This document shows positions 26,079 to 34,689 of a DNA stretch of 40,967 nucleotides, one piece after another (the stretch's first letter is position 1; each line of letters begins with the position of its first letter). A program made the translations under genes and the position numbers. Source of the stretch: Halothiobacillus sp. (GTDB lineage: Bacteria > Pseudomonadota > Gammaproteobacteria > Halothiobacillales > Halothiobacillaceae); contig JAGXIF010000021.1 of the NCBI GenBank assembly GCA_024635755.1, positions 1 to 40,967 on the forward strand, read 5' to 3'. A model generated the notes under the pieces. It had not been told where the DNA came from. It worked only from the letters and a program-made list of their open reading frames with translations, and made no database searches.

Positions 26079-27443
26079 TTACTGAGCAAGCGAGGGAGTT
26101 TCCTTGTGAGTGCTGGCGCCCATGTAGTTGCGCACCACACCACCGATCGAGCCGTTGGTATACTTCACGACCGAGTAACCGATCGCCGGCAACCCGTTGA
26201 AGGTCAGATTCGAGGCGTCCGGGTTAGTGGCGAACGCTTGACCAGTGGCATCAAACGCCATGTCCATCCAGCCGGCGGTGTAGGCCACGTCGACGTTCTG
26301 CGTGTTCGAGGAACCGATGACATTCGAATCGTTGAAGGTCATCACGTTGGCCTCGTAGCAGAGAGCGGCGCCCGGGCCGGACGGCGGCGGCGGGGAGAAC
26401 TCGACGCTGCTCTGGATCTGCTGCTCTTCACGATCCCAGTAGCTCAGGCTGACCGGCTCACACGCGTCGGAGGCCGTAGAATCCCAAGCGACCGTAAACG
26501 GAGCGAGGGCCGGATCCTGGTTGACGTACAGCCCCTTGGTCGGGAAGGTCACGACCCAGTCGGTACCGGCGTTGATGGCCGGGTCAACCACGTAGCTGTT
26601 CAGGATGTTCTGCGTCATGAGGACAGCAGACACCGGGTCACCTTCACCGCCGTTGGTGTCCTGGAAATCCGGGAACGGAACGATGGTGCCATCAGAGAGC
26701 ACGGCACTGGTGTTGGCATCGGTCAGGTCCGGCTGAACGCTGCCCGGGCCACTCCAGAGGTTGTTGGTGCTGAAGTCCGCAAGGGCGGTGGCATCCATAG
26801 TGGCGGCCACGCCGTCCTCAACATTCACCAGCTGGGAGAAGCCGTACAGGCCACCCGTTGAGCCAGTGACATTACCACCTGCGTTAGCACCGCCGACAGC
26901 GAAGTCCTTGCCATTGGTGAAGGAGCAGTCCGCCGGCACGCCTTGCGAGGTGTGCGTGATGGCATTATCCAGATCGCTGGCCGGAACGATATCGGCCATG
27001 CCGATGATCTCGATGTGGCCTTCAGCAGTACGCTCGATGCTGCTGTCGCCGTCACCGTCGTACTGGTAGTTGACGAACGGCTGGCCGCCCGACGGGATGG
27101 TGCCGTCGGTACAGGAGTTGTCGCTGGTCACGATCTTCGCGCCGCCGTTACCGGTGGCGGTAACTGCACCAGCCCACACGTCGTTGGGCGACAGGTACAG
27201 GTTGAAGTCAAGCACTTCCTGACTGTTCTTGGACTCCAGGAAACGGACCTTGACGACCTTGCCGATATCACTGGTGTTGACCACCTGGACATAGGTGTCG
27301 TTGCCGTTCTCTGCCGAGTAGTACGGGTACAGCAGCGCTTGGCCGGTGCCTTGAGCATTAACGTACACCGCTTGCGCCGCGGTGCTCATCATGCCCATAC
27401 CCAGGCCCGCGGCAATCGCGGTCGAGAGAAGTTTCTTTTTCAT
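26079..27443 (-). CDS. Secreted surface-type protein, conserved proteobacterial family of unknown function
   Basis: A 454-residue exported protein. MKKKLLSTAIAAGLGMG and AAQA form a classic signal peptide (cleavage about residue 24). The mature start VNAQGTGQALLYPYYSAENG, then TYVQVVNTSD, VKVRFLESKNS and VLDFNLYLSPNDVW, is a block I know from a recurrent family of gammaproteobacterial secreted proteins with no established function. The mature protein is acidic, rich in Asp, Asn, Thr and Gly, and has few cysteines; it has no lipobox or membrane anchor. ATG 27441-27443 follows AAGGAAG six bases upstream. A strong terminator and acidic composition suggest an abundant envelope or extracellular protein; an S-layer role is possible but unproven. 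Confidence 0.8.
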   Translation of the reverse strand: MKKKLLSTAIAAGLGMGMMSTAAQAVYVNAQGTGQALLYPYYSAENGNDTYVQVVNTSDIGKVVKVRFLESKNSQEVLDFNLYLSPNDVWAGAVTATGNGGAKIVTSDNSCTDGTIPSGGQPFVNYQYDGDGDSSIERTAEGHIEIIGMADIVPASDLDNAITHTSQGVPADCSFTNGKDFAVGGANAGGNVTGSTGGLYGFSQLVNVEDGVAATMDATALADFSTNNLWSGPGSVQPDLTDANTSAVLSDGTIVPFPDFQDTNGGEGDPVSAVLMTQNILNSYVVDPAINAGTDWVVTFPTKGLYVNQDPALAPFTVAWDSTASDACEPVSLSYWDREEQQIQSSVEFSPPPPSGPGAALCYEANVMTFNDSNVIGSSNTQNVDVAYTAGWMDMAFDATGQAFATNPDASNLTFNGLPAIGYSVVKYTNGSIGGVVRNYMGASTHKETPSLAQ

Positions 27444-27675
27444 CACACACTTCCTTTGGGTTGAAGAGATTTCCAAAATTCCTGGCCGTGAAGGCCGTCG
27501 GATCACGGATACATTGCCATACCAGTCCGTGTCCCGCAAGCTCCATTCGTTAAGCCGCGCTTGAATGGTAGCAAACGGCGCTAGGCTGTAAAGGCAGGTA
27601 TCGCTGTTTTGTGTCATTGACGCCTAAACTGACACCCGAATCGTTGTGGGAAAACCACAAGGATCCATCCCGGCG

Positions 27676-28101
27676 TCAGTCCTGATAGTAATACCATTCG
27701 TCCTTGATGCGAATCCATACCTCCTTTTTTACCTTGTCGACATCGCCCACGGCCTTGCCCATGGGGGAATCCAATTGATAGACCCAACGTTTTTTCACTT
27801 CACAGCGCTCACCCGAATCGTCACAGGTCACGTCCAGCACCTCGCTGTCTTTCAGATCGACGCTGAACGGCAGCTGGCTGCGATAGCGATCGTAGCTCAT
27901 GGTCTGCTTGTAACCAGGGCTGAAGTAGCCGTACACCGCTTCGAGGTCACCTTCCTGGTAGGCACCATCCCGGGCCAGGCTGCGCTCACTCACCTGCGCC
28001 TCGGCGCTCTGCGGCTCGCCACCCGGCAGACTGGCGCAGCCGTTGAGCAGCATGACGGCAGCCGCCATGCCCAGTACGGTGCTGAGGGTCTTTTCTGGCA
28101 T
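27676..28101 (-). CDS. Small predicted lipoprotein of unknown function
   Basis: A 141-residue protein with a lipoprotein signal ending MLLNGC (lipidated Cys22), then ASLPGG. The mature part has DGAYQEGDLEAVYGYFSPGY, which resembles the start of an NTF2-like or SnoaL-like fold, and ends with a charged beta region (KKEVWIRIKDEWYYYQD). The function is not recognised. Ser after Ala at the start of the mature chain would favour the outer membrane by E. coli rules. It lies about 87 bases downstream of gspD on the same strand, so it may be a T2SS-linked accessory (for example pilotin-like), but it has no pilotin signature. A small hairpin, TTGTGG-GAAAA-CCACAA (27644-27660), lies beyond its stop without a T-run. 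Confidence 0.78.
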   Translation of the reverse strand: MPEKTLSTVLGMAAAVMLLNGCASLPGGEPQSAEAQVSERSLARDGAYQEGDLEAVYGYFSPGYKQTMSYDRYRSQLPFSVDLKDSEVLDVTCDDSGERCEVKKRWVYQLDSPMGKAVGDVDKVKKEVWIRIKDEWYYYQD

Positions 28102-28188
28102 TTTCCCGTGTTTCTCCAGTCGTGATGGTTAAGCGGGGTTCAGTATAGATGTCGACAGGATGCCTCGCGGAAAGTTTCCGTTCACGGA

Positions 28189-30531
28189 TCAGTCGACGCT
28201 TTCTACCGTGTCCGCCCCGTCCTGCGTCTCTGCGTCTCCCCAGCCGGGCAGGCGCTTGAGGTTGCTCATGCGATCGCGCATTTCGTTGGTGACCGCCTGC
28301 AGGTCCTGCTGGTTGCGCAGGACGCGCGGGGTGATCATCACGAGCAGTTCCGTGCGATCCGAACTTTTCGTGGTGGTGGAGAACAGGTTCCCGACGCCGG
28401 GGATATCGCCGAGGAACGGGAGCCCGCTCTTGCCCTGGCTGGCGTTATTCTTGATCAGCCCACCCAGCACCACGGTCTGTCCGGAACGCACGGCCACCTG
28501 GCTATCGATCTCGCGCTGCAGGAAGCTGCGCTGACCGGTGGCGGAATCCACCTGGCCGACGTCGGTAACCACCTGGTGGACCTGCATACGCACCAGGTCG
28601 CCGGCATTGGCCGACGGCGTGACCGAAAGCGATACGCCGGTGTCCTTGTACTGGATGTTGTTGCTGACGAAACCGTTGGAGGTGATGGTCTCGCCGGACC
28701 GGACCGGCTGCTGGTCGCCCACCTGGATGGTGGCGGTCTGGTTGTCCAGCACCATCAGCGAGGGCGAGGAGATCACTTGCACTAGGGACTTCTCCGCCAG
28801 CGCGTTGAGCACGGCACGGATGGTGCCCACGCCGTTGGCAATGGAGTAAGAGAAGCCTGGTTGGCTGGGGCTAATGCCACCTTGATCGCTGAAGTTCAGC
28901 TGGGCCGAGCCTTCGTAGCCGCCACCCAGGCCGCCTTGGAGGTACCACTGCAAGCCGTAGCGCAAATCCCCGCTGAGACTGACCTCTATGATGCTCGCCT
29001 CGATGAGGATCTGCGCGGGGGTGACGTCGAGGGTCCGCAGCGCATCCTTAATATCGCGATAATCGGTGCGTCGCGCATAAATCAGCAGGGCGTTGTTGGA
29101 ATCGTCGGCGACCACCTTGATGCCATCGCCCAGCGAGACGGCGCTCGTGCCCCCGCCATCGCCACTCGCGCCACCGCCCGTGCCGGCACCGATGCCACTG
29201 ACACTCGAGCCACCTGAACCGAGTGTGCCGCCGGCAGAGGACGAGCCGGAAAGCCCGCCGCGGGACGAGGTGCCGGCAGAGGTGCTGGTATTGCCCAGCT
29301 CGTCCTCGTCATCCGTCCGGCTGCCGGTCGTGGAGGTCGACGAACCGCTACCGATGGATGACCCGCCACCGGCGGAGTCACTGATGGTGGAGGTGGCCAT
29401 GCCCGGCGCGATGCCGCTGTCGGAGCCCCCCGAACCGCCGCCGGAGCCAAACTCTCCACCGAAAATCTGGTTGAGCATATCGGCCAGATGGGCGGCCGAA
29501 CCGTTCTGCACGGGGTAGACGTAAAGTGAGCGCTGGTAGTTGTTTTCCGGCTCACGATCGAGGCGCCTGATCCAGGTTTCGATGGTGTCGAGGTAGTGGG
29601 CGCGCGGGGTAACCACCAGCAGGCTGTTGAGCCGCTCGATGGGCATCACCTTGACCAGCCCAGTCAGACTCTGCGCCTGCTCGCCACCCTCGCTGAGCAG
29701 CGTGCTGACGGCGGAGCCCACTTCATCGACCGAGGCATATTCAAGCGGGAAGATGCCCACGGACATGCCTTCGAGCATGTCGATATCGAAGGTGTCGATC
29801 AGTTGCACCCAGTCACGCAACTGATCACGGGTGCCGGCAAGCATGAGGATGTTGCGACTGTCGTCGACTCGAACGAAGGCTTCCTGAGGGGCTACCGGCT
29901 GGAGTATGTCGGCCATTTGCCCGGCACCGATGTAGTGCAGGGGGACAATGACGGTCGAGTAACCCGCCTGGATTCGATCGGCGCGCTGCAGCCCGCGTGG
30001 AATCTTGCGCATGGCCTCGGCCGGGCCGACGTGGTAGATGCCGTCGCTCCCCTTGACCATGAGTGCGCCGTTGACCTGCAGGAACGATTGCAGGATGGGA
30101 ATCAGCTCGGAGCGCGGCACCGGCTCGCCGGTGTGCAAGGTGGCCTCGCCTTCGATGGGCTTGTCGATGCTGTAGTCGACCTCCAGAAGGTCGCCGAGGA
30201 TCGACTGAACCAGTCCGCGCAGGGGAACGCGCTCGAAGTTCAACGAGACTCGACCGCCTTCAAGCTCATCGACCTGGGCTTCGCCTTCCTCGGTATCGGG
30301 CATGCGGACGGTGCGGTCGTTGCCGCGGAAGATGGTCGGCTCCGGGCGGGCTTCCTCGCCGGTTTCCTGGACACCGCCGTTCTTGTCCGTGGCTCGATCG
30401 CCATTGGTCGCGACAGGGCTAGGAAAGAATTGGCTGTCGCCTTCCATCGAAAGGCCGTTAGAGGCGCAACCGGTGACAAGCAGAGCGGCGGCGAATGCCG
30501 CGCCCAGACGCGCTGTGATTGCTGTGGTCAT
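28189..30531 (-). CDS. gspD: Type II secretion outer membrane secretin GspD
   Basis: GspD forms the outer-membrane multimeric gate of the T2SS. About 780 residues: a lipoprotein signal with lipobox LVTGC (Cys22), N0 (about 95-165, VSLNFERVPLRGLVQSILGD), N1-N2 (about 180-330), N3 split by a Gly/Ser-rich insert (about 390-490), then the secretin domain (about 510-750) with VQVISSPSLMVLDNQTA and VVLGGLIKNN. A signal with lipidated Cys suggests a self-piloting liposecretin, as described for XpsD and HxcQ. ATG 30529-30531 has AAAGGA seven bases ahead; the longer frame to 30588 is rejected. It is the last T2SS gene, as in Xanthomonas, with a 76-base gap after gspN. Confidence 0.97.
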   Translation of the reverse strand: MTTAITARLGAAFAAALLVTGCASNGLSMEGDSQFFPSPVATNGDRATDKNGGVQETGEEARPEPTIFRGNDRTVRMPDTEEGEAQVDELEGGRVSLNFERVPLRGLVQSILGDLLEVDYSIDKPIEGEATLHTGEPVPRSELIPILQSFLQVNGALMVKGSDGIYHVGPAEAMRKIPRGLQRADRIQAGYSTVIVPLHYIGAGQMADILQPVAPQEAFVRVDDSRNILMLAGTRDQLRDWVQLIDTFDIDMLEGMSVGIFPLEYASVDEVGSAVSTLLSEGGEQAQSLTGLVKVMPIERLNSLLVVTPRAHYLDTIETWIRRLDREPENNYQRSLYVYPVQNGSAAHLADMLNQIFGGEFGSGGGSGGSDSGIAPGMATSTISDSAGGGSSIGSGSSTSTTGSRTDDEDELGNTSTSAGTSSRGGLSGSSSAGGTLGSGGSSVSGIGAGTGGGASGDGGGTSAVSLGDGIKVVADDSNNALLIYARRTDYRDIKDALRTLDVTPAQILIEASIIEVSLSGDLRYGLQWYLQGGLGGGYEGSAQLNFSDQGGISPSQPGFSYSIANGVGTIRAVLNALAEKSLVQVISSPSLMVLDNQTATIQVGDQQPVRSGETITSNGFVSNNIQYKDTGVSLSVTPSANAGDLVRMQVHQVVTDVGQVDSATGQRSFLQREIDSQVAVRSGQTVVLGGLIKNNASQGKSGLPFLGDIPGVGNLFSTTTKSSDRTELLVMITPRVLRNQQDLQAVTNEMRDRMSNLKRLPGWGDAETQDGADTVESVD

Positions 30532-30607
30532 TAATTCGTCCTTTCCGTTGATCGGACCGGGCTCACGCCCCGTCCGACGGCTTCCCACCGATACGTGAGC
30601 TATGTAT

Positions 30608-31135
30608 TTAATCGACGGGCAGGCTATCGATTTCTATCCGCTCGATCTCGAGCGGCAGGTTATATCTTTCCCCGTCAATATCCTCGAACTCCACGGCAAC
30701 AGGGGAGACATTGGTCAGCGTGAGCCCAGAGTAAGACTCTCCAACAGTTACCCGTTCCATGCTGGGCGCTCCCTCATCGGACTCGATGGAGAGCACCACC
30801 CCACCCTGCCCACGCGCCGTGAAGGCACCAAGCAGGCGAACCCCCTCAAGCGGGTTCTCTTTCGGCGGCGATTCTACCGGCTCTTGCGGTTTATCGGGAG
30901 GGGGCCGACGCGAGGGCCAGAAAAGCGGCGCTTCCTCCAGCGCGTTGAGCGTGGCCAAGGCCCCCAGACGAGACTCCTCGGCAACCGTGGGCGGCAGGCC
31001 GACCGTTTTCACCGCCGCCGGCTCAACGGCAGCCGGCGCCCGCCAGTGGGCATCCAGGTTGGCCGCCTGCCAGGCCACGACGGCTGCCAGCGCCAACACG
31101 ATCACGAGCAGCGCGGGACGAAGGGAGAGCTTCAT
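30608..31135 (-). CDS. gspN: T2SS inner-membrane protein N, GspC-like (XpsN type)
   Basis: A 175-residue bitopic protein: one transmembrane helix (about 7-24), a Pro-rich periplasmic linker, and a C-terminal HR-like domain (about 96-170: LEGVRLLGAFTARGQGG, VGESYSGLTLTNVSP). GspC-type proteins connect the inner-membrane platform to the N0 domain of GspD. It lacks the PDZ or coiled-coil domain of longer GspC, as in the Xanthomonas XpsN branch, and its position between gspM and gspD matches xpsN. ATG 31133-31135 overlaps the gspM stop (ATGA). Confidence 0.86.
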   Translation of the reverse strand: MKLSLRPALLVIVLALAAVVAWQAANLDAHWRAPAAVEPAAVKTVGLPPTVAEESRLGALATLNALEEAPLFWPSRRPPPDKPQEPVESPPKENPLEGVRLLGAFTARGQGGVVLSIESDEGAPSMERVTVGESYSGLTLTNVSPVAVEFEDIDGERYNLPLEIERIEIDSLPVD

Positions 31136-31695
31136 TTCGGCCCCTCCAAGAACAGGCTCTCAAAGCGCATTTCCAAGGAGAGTACCTGATCTCCCTCCTC
31201 GGCCTGACCCAACGATTGCGCCTGCATGCGAGCATCGACCGGGTAAACGACCGGGCGCATTTCCGCGATGGCGAAGAAAGCCGCCCGCACCGCATCAAGG
31301 GTGCCACTCATCGTCAGGCTGACCGTAATCCGGCCGAAAGGCTCACCGTCCTCGGGCTGGGCCACCGAGACGCTGCTACCGCGAACCTCGGCCCCGGCGT
31401 CACCCACCCGGCCGCGAATCCCCTGTTGCAGGTCGGCGCCGATCCGGTTCGGATCCCTTCCCTGCGGGTAGACCATATCCTTTACGGCACGGCTCTGTTC
31501 TTCCAGGTCGGCGAGGATGCGGCCCTGTTCATCCAGCAAGCCGGCAAGCCGGGCATGACGGGGCTCGAGATCGGAGAGTGACTCTTCAGCGGCACTCTCC
31601 ACCTGCGAGAACATCAACCCGCCCACCAGCCAGAGGCCTAACAGCAGGATGATGCTGGTGCCGACGCTGAACCAGGGCAACCACGAGGCGCGCAT
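31132..31695 (-). CDS. gspM: T2SS inner-membrane platform protein GspM (XpsM type)
   Basis: A 187-residue bitopic protein: transmembrane helix at about 8-28 (WFSVGTSIILLLGLWLVGGL), a coiled coil (about 30-70), then a ferredoxin-like periplasmic domain containing RITVSLTMSGTLDAVRAAFF. GspM partners GspL in the assembly platform that links the ATPase to the pseudopilus. Identification rests on topology and on its place directly after gspL, which it meets at 31695, and before gspN. Confidence 0.88.
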   Translation of the reverse strand: MRASWLPWFSVGTSIILLLGLWLVGGLMFSQVESAAEESLSDLEPRHARLAGLLDEQGRILADLEEQSRAVKDMVYPQGRDPNRIGADLQQGIRGRVGDAGAEVRGSSVSVAQPEDGEPFGRITVSLTMSGTLDAVRAAFFAIAEMRPVVYPVDARMQAQSLGQAEEGDQVLSLEMRFESLFLEGPK

Positions 31696-32771
31696 CAGGA
31701 CCCTCCCTCTGGGTGGAAGTCGAACTCGATCACAAAGCGATCCTTTCCAGTGGCACGACTGCGGGTGATCGCGGTGGGGGCGCGCACATTCTCGAAGCCA
31801 GGCTCATCACCCAACCGCCCCAGCAAGGCCGAGGCATTGTCGGACTGCCCAGTCACGCGAGCGTGCTGCCCGGCGACGGTGAGCTGCTCGACATAAGTGG
31901 TGCGCGGCAGCAGGGCAGAAAGACGGTCGACCAACCTCAGGGGCTCGGAGGCGCCTTCCAGGTGTTGAGCGACTCGCTCGGCCTGTTTGGCCTGCAACAC
32001 GAACCGCTCACGGGCAGCCTGCACCTCGCGCGCCTTTTCCTGGAGCACGGCCATCGATGCCTGCGCCTCGGAAAGGCGAGCCTTCGCCTCGAACGCGGGG
32101 ACGGCGAGGATCAGCAGCGACAGCGCCAGCACGAATGCCGCCAGCAGGATTGCCTGAATCAGTTTCCCGCGGCGCTGGCGATAACGACGTTGCTCGCCGT
32201 AGCCGAGAAGCACGACCGGCGGGCCTTCCGTCGTCGGCGCCCAGACTTCGGTGGTCTGGGCATCCCCAGGTGCCTCCTTGAGCCGGATCGCCACATCTCG
32301 GGCATTGGCGAGCGCCACGGTGACGAGGCGTTGGTCGCCATGCTGCTGGCCACCCGGAGACTCCCGCGTAAAGCCCCAGGCTGTCTCGTCGACACCGAAC
32401 GGGGTCAGGCCGCTAATGCGGAACGCAACGGCACGCTCGAGATCCCGACCGGAGAGGGGCGGCATTTCGAGGCGACGCGTCAGGACGCCTTTCTCGTCAA
32501 GAAGCACCGCCCGGAAGCGCCCCGGCCGCCCTCGACATTCACTCCACTCACCACCACGGTAGCGTCGGCGCTCACCGTCGGGTCGCTGCACATCCACCGC
32601 CTCGGCCGGAACCAGCCGGGCGAACCAGGTCGAGGACAGGGCTTCGCGCCAGCCGTCCAGCCACAGGCGCGGCAGGCGCGAAAGATCCACCCCGAGAAAC
32701 ACCCAGGGATTCTGCCCTTCCTCGGGTTGACTTCCATGAGACCGATTTTCCTGGGACCGGGATTCAGTCAC
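31695..32771 (-). CDS. gspL: T2SS inner-membrane platform protein GspL (XpsL type)
   Basis: About 358 residues. The N-terminal cytoplasmic actin-like domain (about 20-190, WVFLGVDLSRLPRLWLDG onward) should bind the GspE ATPase. A transmembrane helix (about 212-230, AILLAAFVLALSLLILAV) follows, then a coiled coil and a periplasmic PilN-like ferredoxin domain (about 285-355). I take the GTG at 32769-32771, with GAGGA nine bases upstream, overlapping the gspK stop as GTGACTGA. A GTG at 32780 is only 2 bases from that site and is less likely. Order and topology fit XpsL. Confidence 0.88.
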   Translation of the reverse strand: MTESRSQENRSHGSQPEEGQNPWVFLGVDLSRLPRLWLDGWREALSSTWFARLVPAEAVDVQRPDGERRRYRGGEWSECRGRPGRFRAVLLDEKGVLTRRLEMPPLSGRDLERAVAFRISGLTPFGVDETAWGFTRESPGGQQHGDQRLVTVALANARDVAIRLKEAPGDAQTTEVWAPTTEGPPVVLLGYGEQRRYRQRRGKLIQAILLAAFVLALSLLILAVPAFEAKARLSEAQASMAVLQEKAREVQAARERFVLQAKQAERVAQHLEGASEPLRLVDRLSALLPRTTYVEQLTVAGQHARVTGQSDNASALLGRLGDEPGFENVRAPTAITRSRATGKDRFVIEFDFHPEGGS

Positions 32772-33681
32772 GCGCCACACTCCTCAACGGTTCGACCTGC
32801 CAGACGTGCCAAGGGGTGACGCCCCGGCTGCGAGGCGATAGGTTGACCCAGGCGGTACGGCGATATTCACGGCCACTCGGGAAAGCCAGCCGTACGTCAA
32901 GACGAAAGGCCGAGGCGCCCTGCCTGCCGATGAACTCGCCATTGAGCATCGAGGTGTCCGGCTCGCCGGCTTCCTCGGCGCGACCGGCAATCAATCGATC
33001 GACGCCGGCCGGGTCACCGCCCGACAGCACCAACAGCACGTCCCGGCGGGCCGCAACGGGGCTCACCACGCTTCGATAAACGCTCCAGTGAGCGACCAAA
33101 AGACGAGAAACCCTATCATAAATCGCCGGCGTCACCCCAGGCACCTGACGAAGATCCTCGACTGTGTAGAACGGGCCACGGCGTGGCGGGCGGGCAACGG
33201 GAGGCCAGCCGACATCCTCGGTCATCTCGTCCTGGCCCCGCCAGACGACAATGCGCTCGGCCAGTCGCCCGGCCTGGGGAGCGGGAAGCCCGGCGGCCAC
33301 GACGAACACCTGCTCGAGAAGCGCGGGCTTGGCGTGGTTGAGGTCGATCAGGCCAGTGACAGGCGTGATATCGATTTCCACATCGTGTTCGCCGATGGCC
33401 GCCGTGACTGTCGCGGGGCGCTGCGCCTCGGCGCCGTTGAGCATCAGCCATCGCCCGCCGACCTGCACCGCGCCATCGGCCACGCTCCGTGCAATGACCC
33501 GCTCCTTGTAAACCTGCACCACGCGCGTGTCTGTGCGGGTGGTTTCACTCAGCGACATGACCAGAATGGCCAGCGCCGCGGTGATCCAAAGCACCGCGAC
33601 CAGCGCAAGACCACCTTGGGCATGTACGCCTGCTGGGCGACAACGCCCGCGCGACCCCCGGAAGGCGTTAAGGTGATGCAC
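32764..33681 (-). CDS. gspK: T2SS minor pseudopilin GspK
   Basis: A 305-residue tip pseudopilin. The prepilin site is AQGG-LALVAVLWITAA; as usual for GspK it lacks Glu at +5, which fits the tip position. The alpha-domain inserted in the pilin fold follows (FYTVEDLRQVPGVTPAIYDR, with a helix-hairpin-helix-like segment). The GTG start at 33679-33681 has GAGGGG ahead of it and overlaps gspJ by 14 bases. GspK caps the GspI-GspJ trimer that begins pseudopilus assembly. Confidence 0.94.
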   Translation of the reverse strand: MHHLNAFRGSRGRCRPAGVHAQGGLALVAVLWITAALAILVMSLSETTRTDTRVVQVYKERVIARSVADGAVQVGGRWLMLNGAEAQRPATVTAAIGEHDVEIDITPVTGLIDLNHAKPALLEQVFVVAAGLPAPQAGRLAERIVVWRGQDEMTEDVGWPPVARPPRRGPFYTVEDLRQVPGVTPAIYDRVSRLLVAHWSVYRSVVSPVAARRDVLLVLSGGDPAGVDRLIAGRAEEAGEPDTSMLNGEFIGRQGASAFRLDVRLAFPSGREYRRTAWVNLSPRSRGVTPWHVWQVEPLRSVARD

Positions 33682-34282
33682 GACGCCCCCTCAGCCAGAA
33701 CACCTGCTCGGGCCAGTGTCTGTCGTCCACCTTCATGCTCAGCCGGACGGCCTGCGGGTAGGCTTCAGCGTCGTCCCAACGAGTGCGCCAGTCCTGCTCG
33801 CCCTCCGGCGAGAGGTAGGCCAGCTCGAACGCCTGCACCTCGTCGAGCAGCACCAGTCGCTCGGCCTGCGGCCAGCGCGGAGTGGCCTCGGGGTCTTCGT
33901 CCCACGGGAGGATGTCCAGCACCAATTCCTGCGACTCTCGGCTGATCCGCACCCAGTGAATACCGCCCGGCCCTTGATAGCCGGAGAAGTTGCCGATGAA
34001 CACCAGGCTCTCTGCACCGCCGTCGAAATAAGGATTGCCGTCGACAGCCGCCGCATCGCGCGGAAAGACCTGCAAGGGCTGGCCGACCATGCGACGCAGG
34101 AAATCACTGACGATGCGCAAGTCCGAGCTGGCGTCGAGACGCTCAGTGGTGCGCTCCCAGGTTTTGCCGATGGTGCTCATCGCGGTGACCAACGCCAGCG
34201 AGATGAACGAGAACAGGACGAGCGAAAGGATCAGCTCGACCAACGTGAAGCCGCCGGCGCTTTTCCGGCCAACACGCATCAT
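33668..34282 (-). CDS. gspJ: T2SS minor pseudopilin GspJ
   Basis: A 204-residue prepilin-like protein: SAGG-FTLVELILSLVLF is the type III signal with Glu+5, and processing needs a prepilin peptidase that is not in this window. The long C-terminal beta domain (LDILPWDEDPEATPRW and following) is typical of GspJ, the largest of the H/I/J set after K. ATG 34280-34282 overlaps the gspI stop (ATGA); a second ATG follows immediately. Forms the tip complex with GspI and GspK. Confidence 0.93.
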   Translation of the reverse strand: MMRVGRKSAGGFTLVELILSLVLFSFISLALVTAMSTIGKTWERTTERLDASSDLRIVSDFLRRMVGQPLQVFPRDAAAVDGNPYFDGGAESLVFIGNFSGYQGPGGIHWVRISRESQELVLDILPWDEDPEATPRWPQAERLVLLDEVQAFELAYLSPEGEQDWRTRWDDAEAYPQAVRLSMKVDDRHWPEQVFWLRGRRASP

Positions 34283-34689
34283 GGCGCCCCCTGCGGAAGC
34301 ACGCTGAACAGCGTCACCCCGGCGCCACCATCCCAGTCCACCTGCACGTGCACATCGTACAGGGGTACGGCCGTGAGATTGCGCTGCTCCTCCGGCACGG
34401 GCCGCAGGGTGGCGTCGAATTGCCAGCGATACCCGTTTTCCAGCTCTCCCGAGCGCGCCATGCCGCCTTCCGGCACGGTGCGGTAGTTGTTGAGCACCGA
34501 CTCAGCGAGCGTGAGCGCGTAGGTCTGCTGCTCGCCCTTGATGGTGCCGCGCACGCTCCCGCCGGCAGCCTGGTAGATGATCGCGAGTGTGAACGCGAGG
34601 ATGACGAAGGCGACCAACACTTCGAGCAGGGTAAAACCCTGCTGCGAACGGCCCGGGGCCCGACTGATTGCCTCGCGTTGTTCAATCAT
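34279..34689 (-). CDS. gspI: T2SS minor pseudopilin GspI
   Basis: A 136-residue prepilin-like protein. SQQG-FTLLEVLVAFVILAF is the cleavage site and hydrophobic helix with Glu+5; the small C-terminal domain contains LAESVLNNYRTVPEG, typical of GspI. The start overlaps gspH by 8 bases. It should form the tip core with GspJ and GspK. Confidence 0.93.
   Translation of the reverse strand: MIEQREAISRAPGRSQQGFTLLEVLVAFVILAFTLAIIYQAAGGSVRGTIKGEQQTYALTLAESVLNNYRTVPEGGMARSGELENGYRWQFDATLRPVPEEQRNLTAVPLYDVHVQVDWDGGAGVTLFSVLPQGAP

Noticed and set aside
27644-27660. Intrinsic terminator after the lipoprotein gene
   Set aside because: The hairpin has a 6-bp stem but no T-run on the minus strand.
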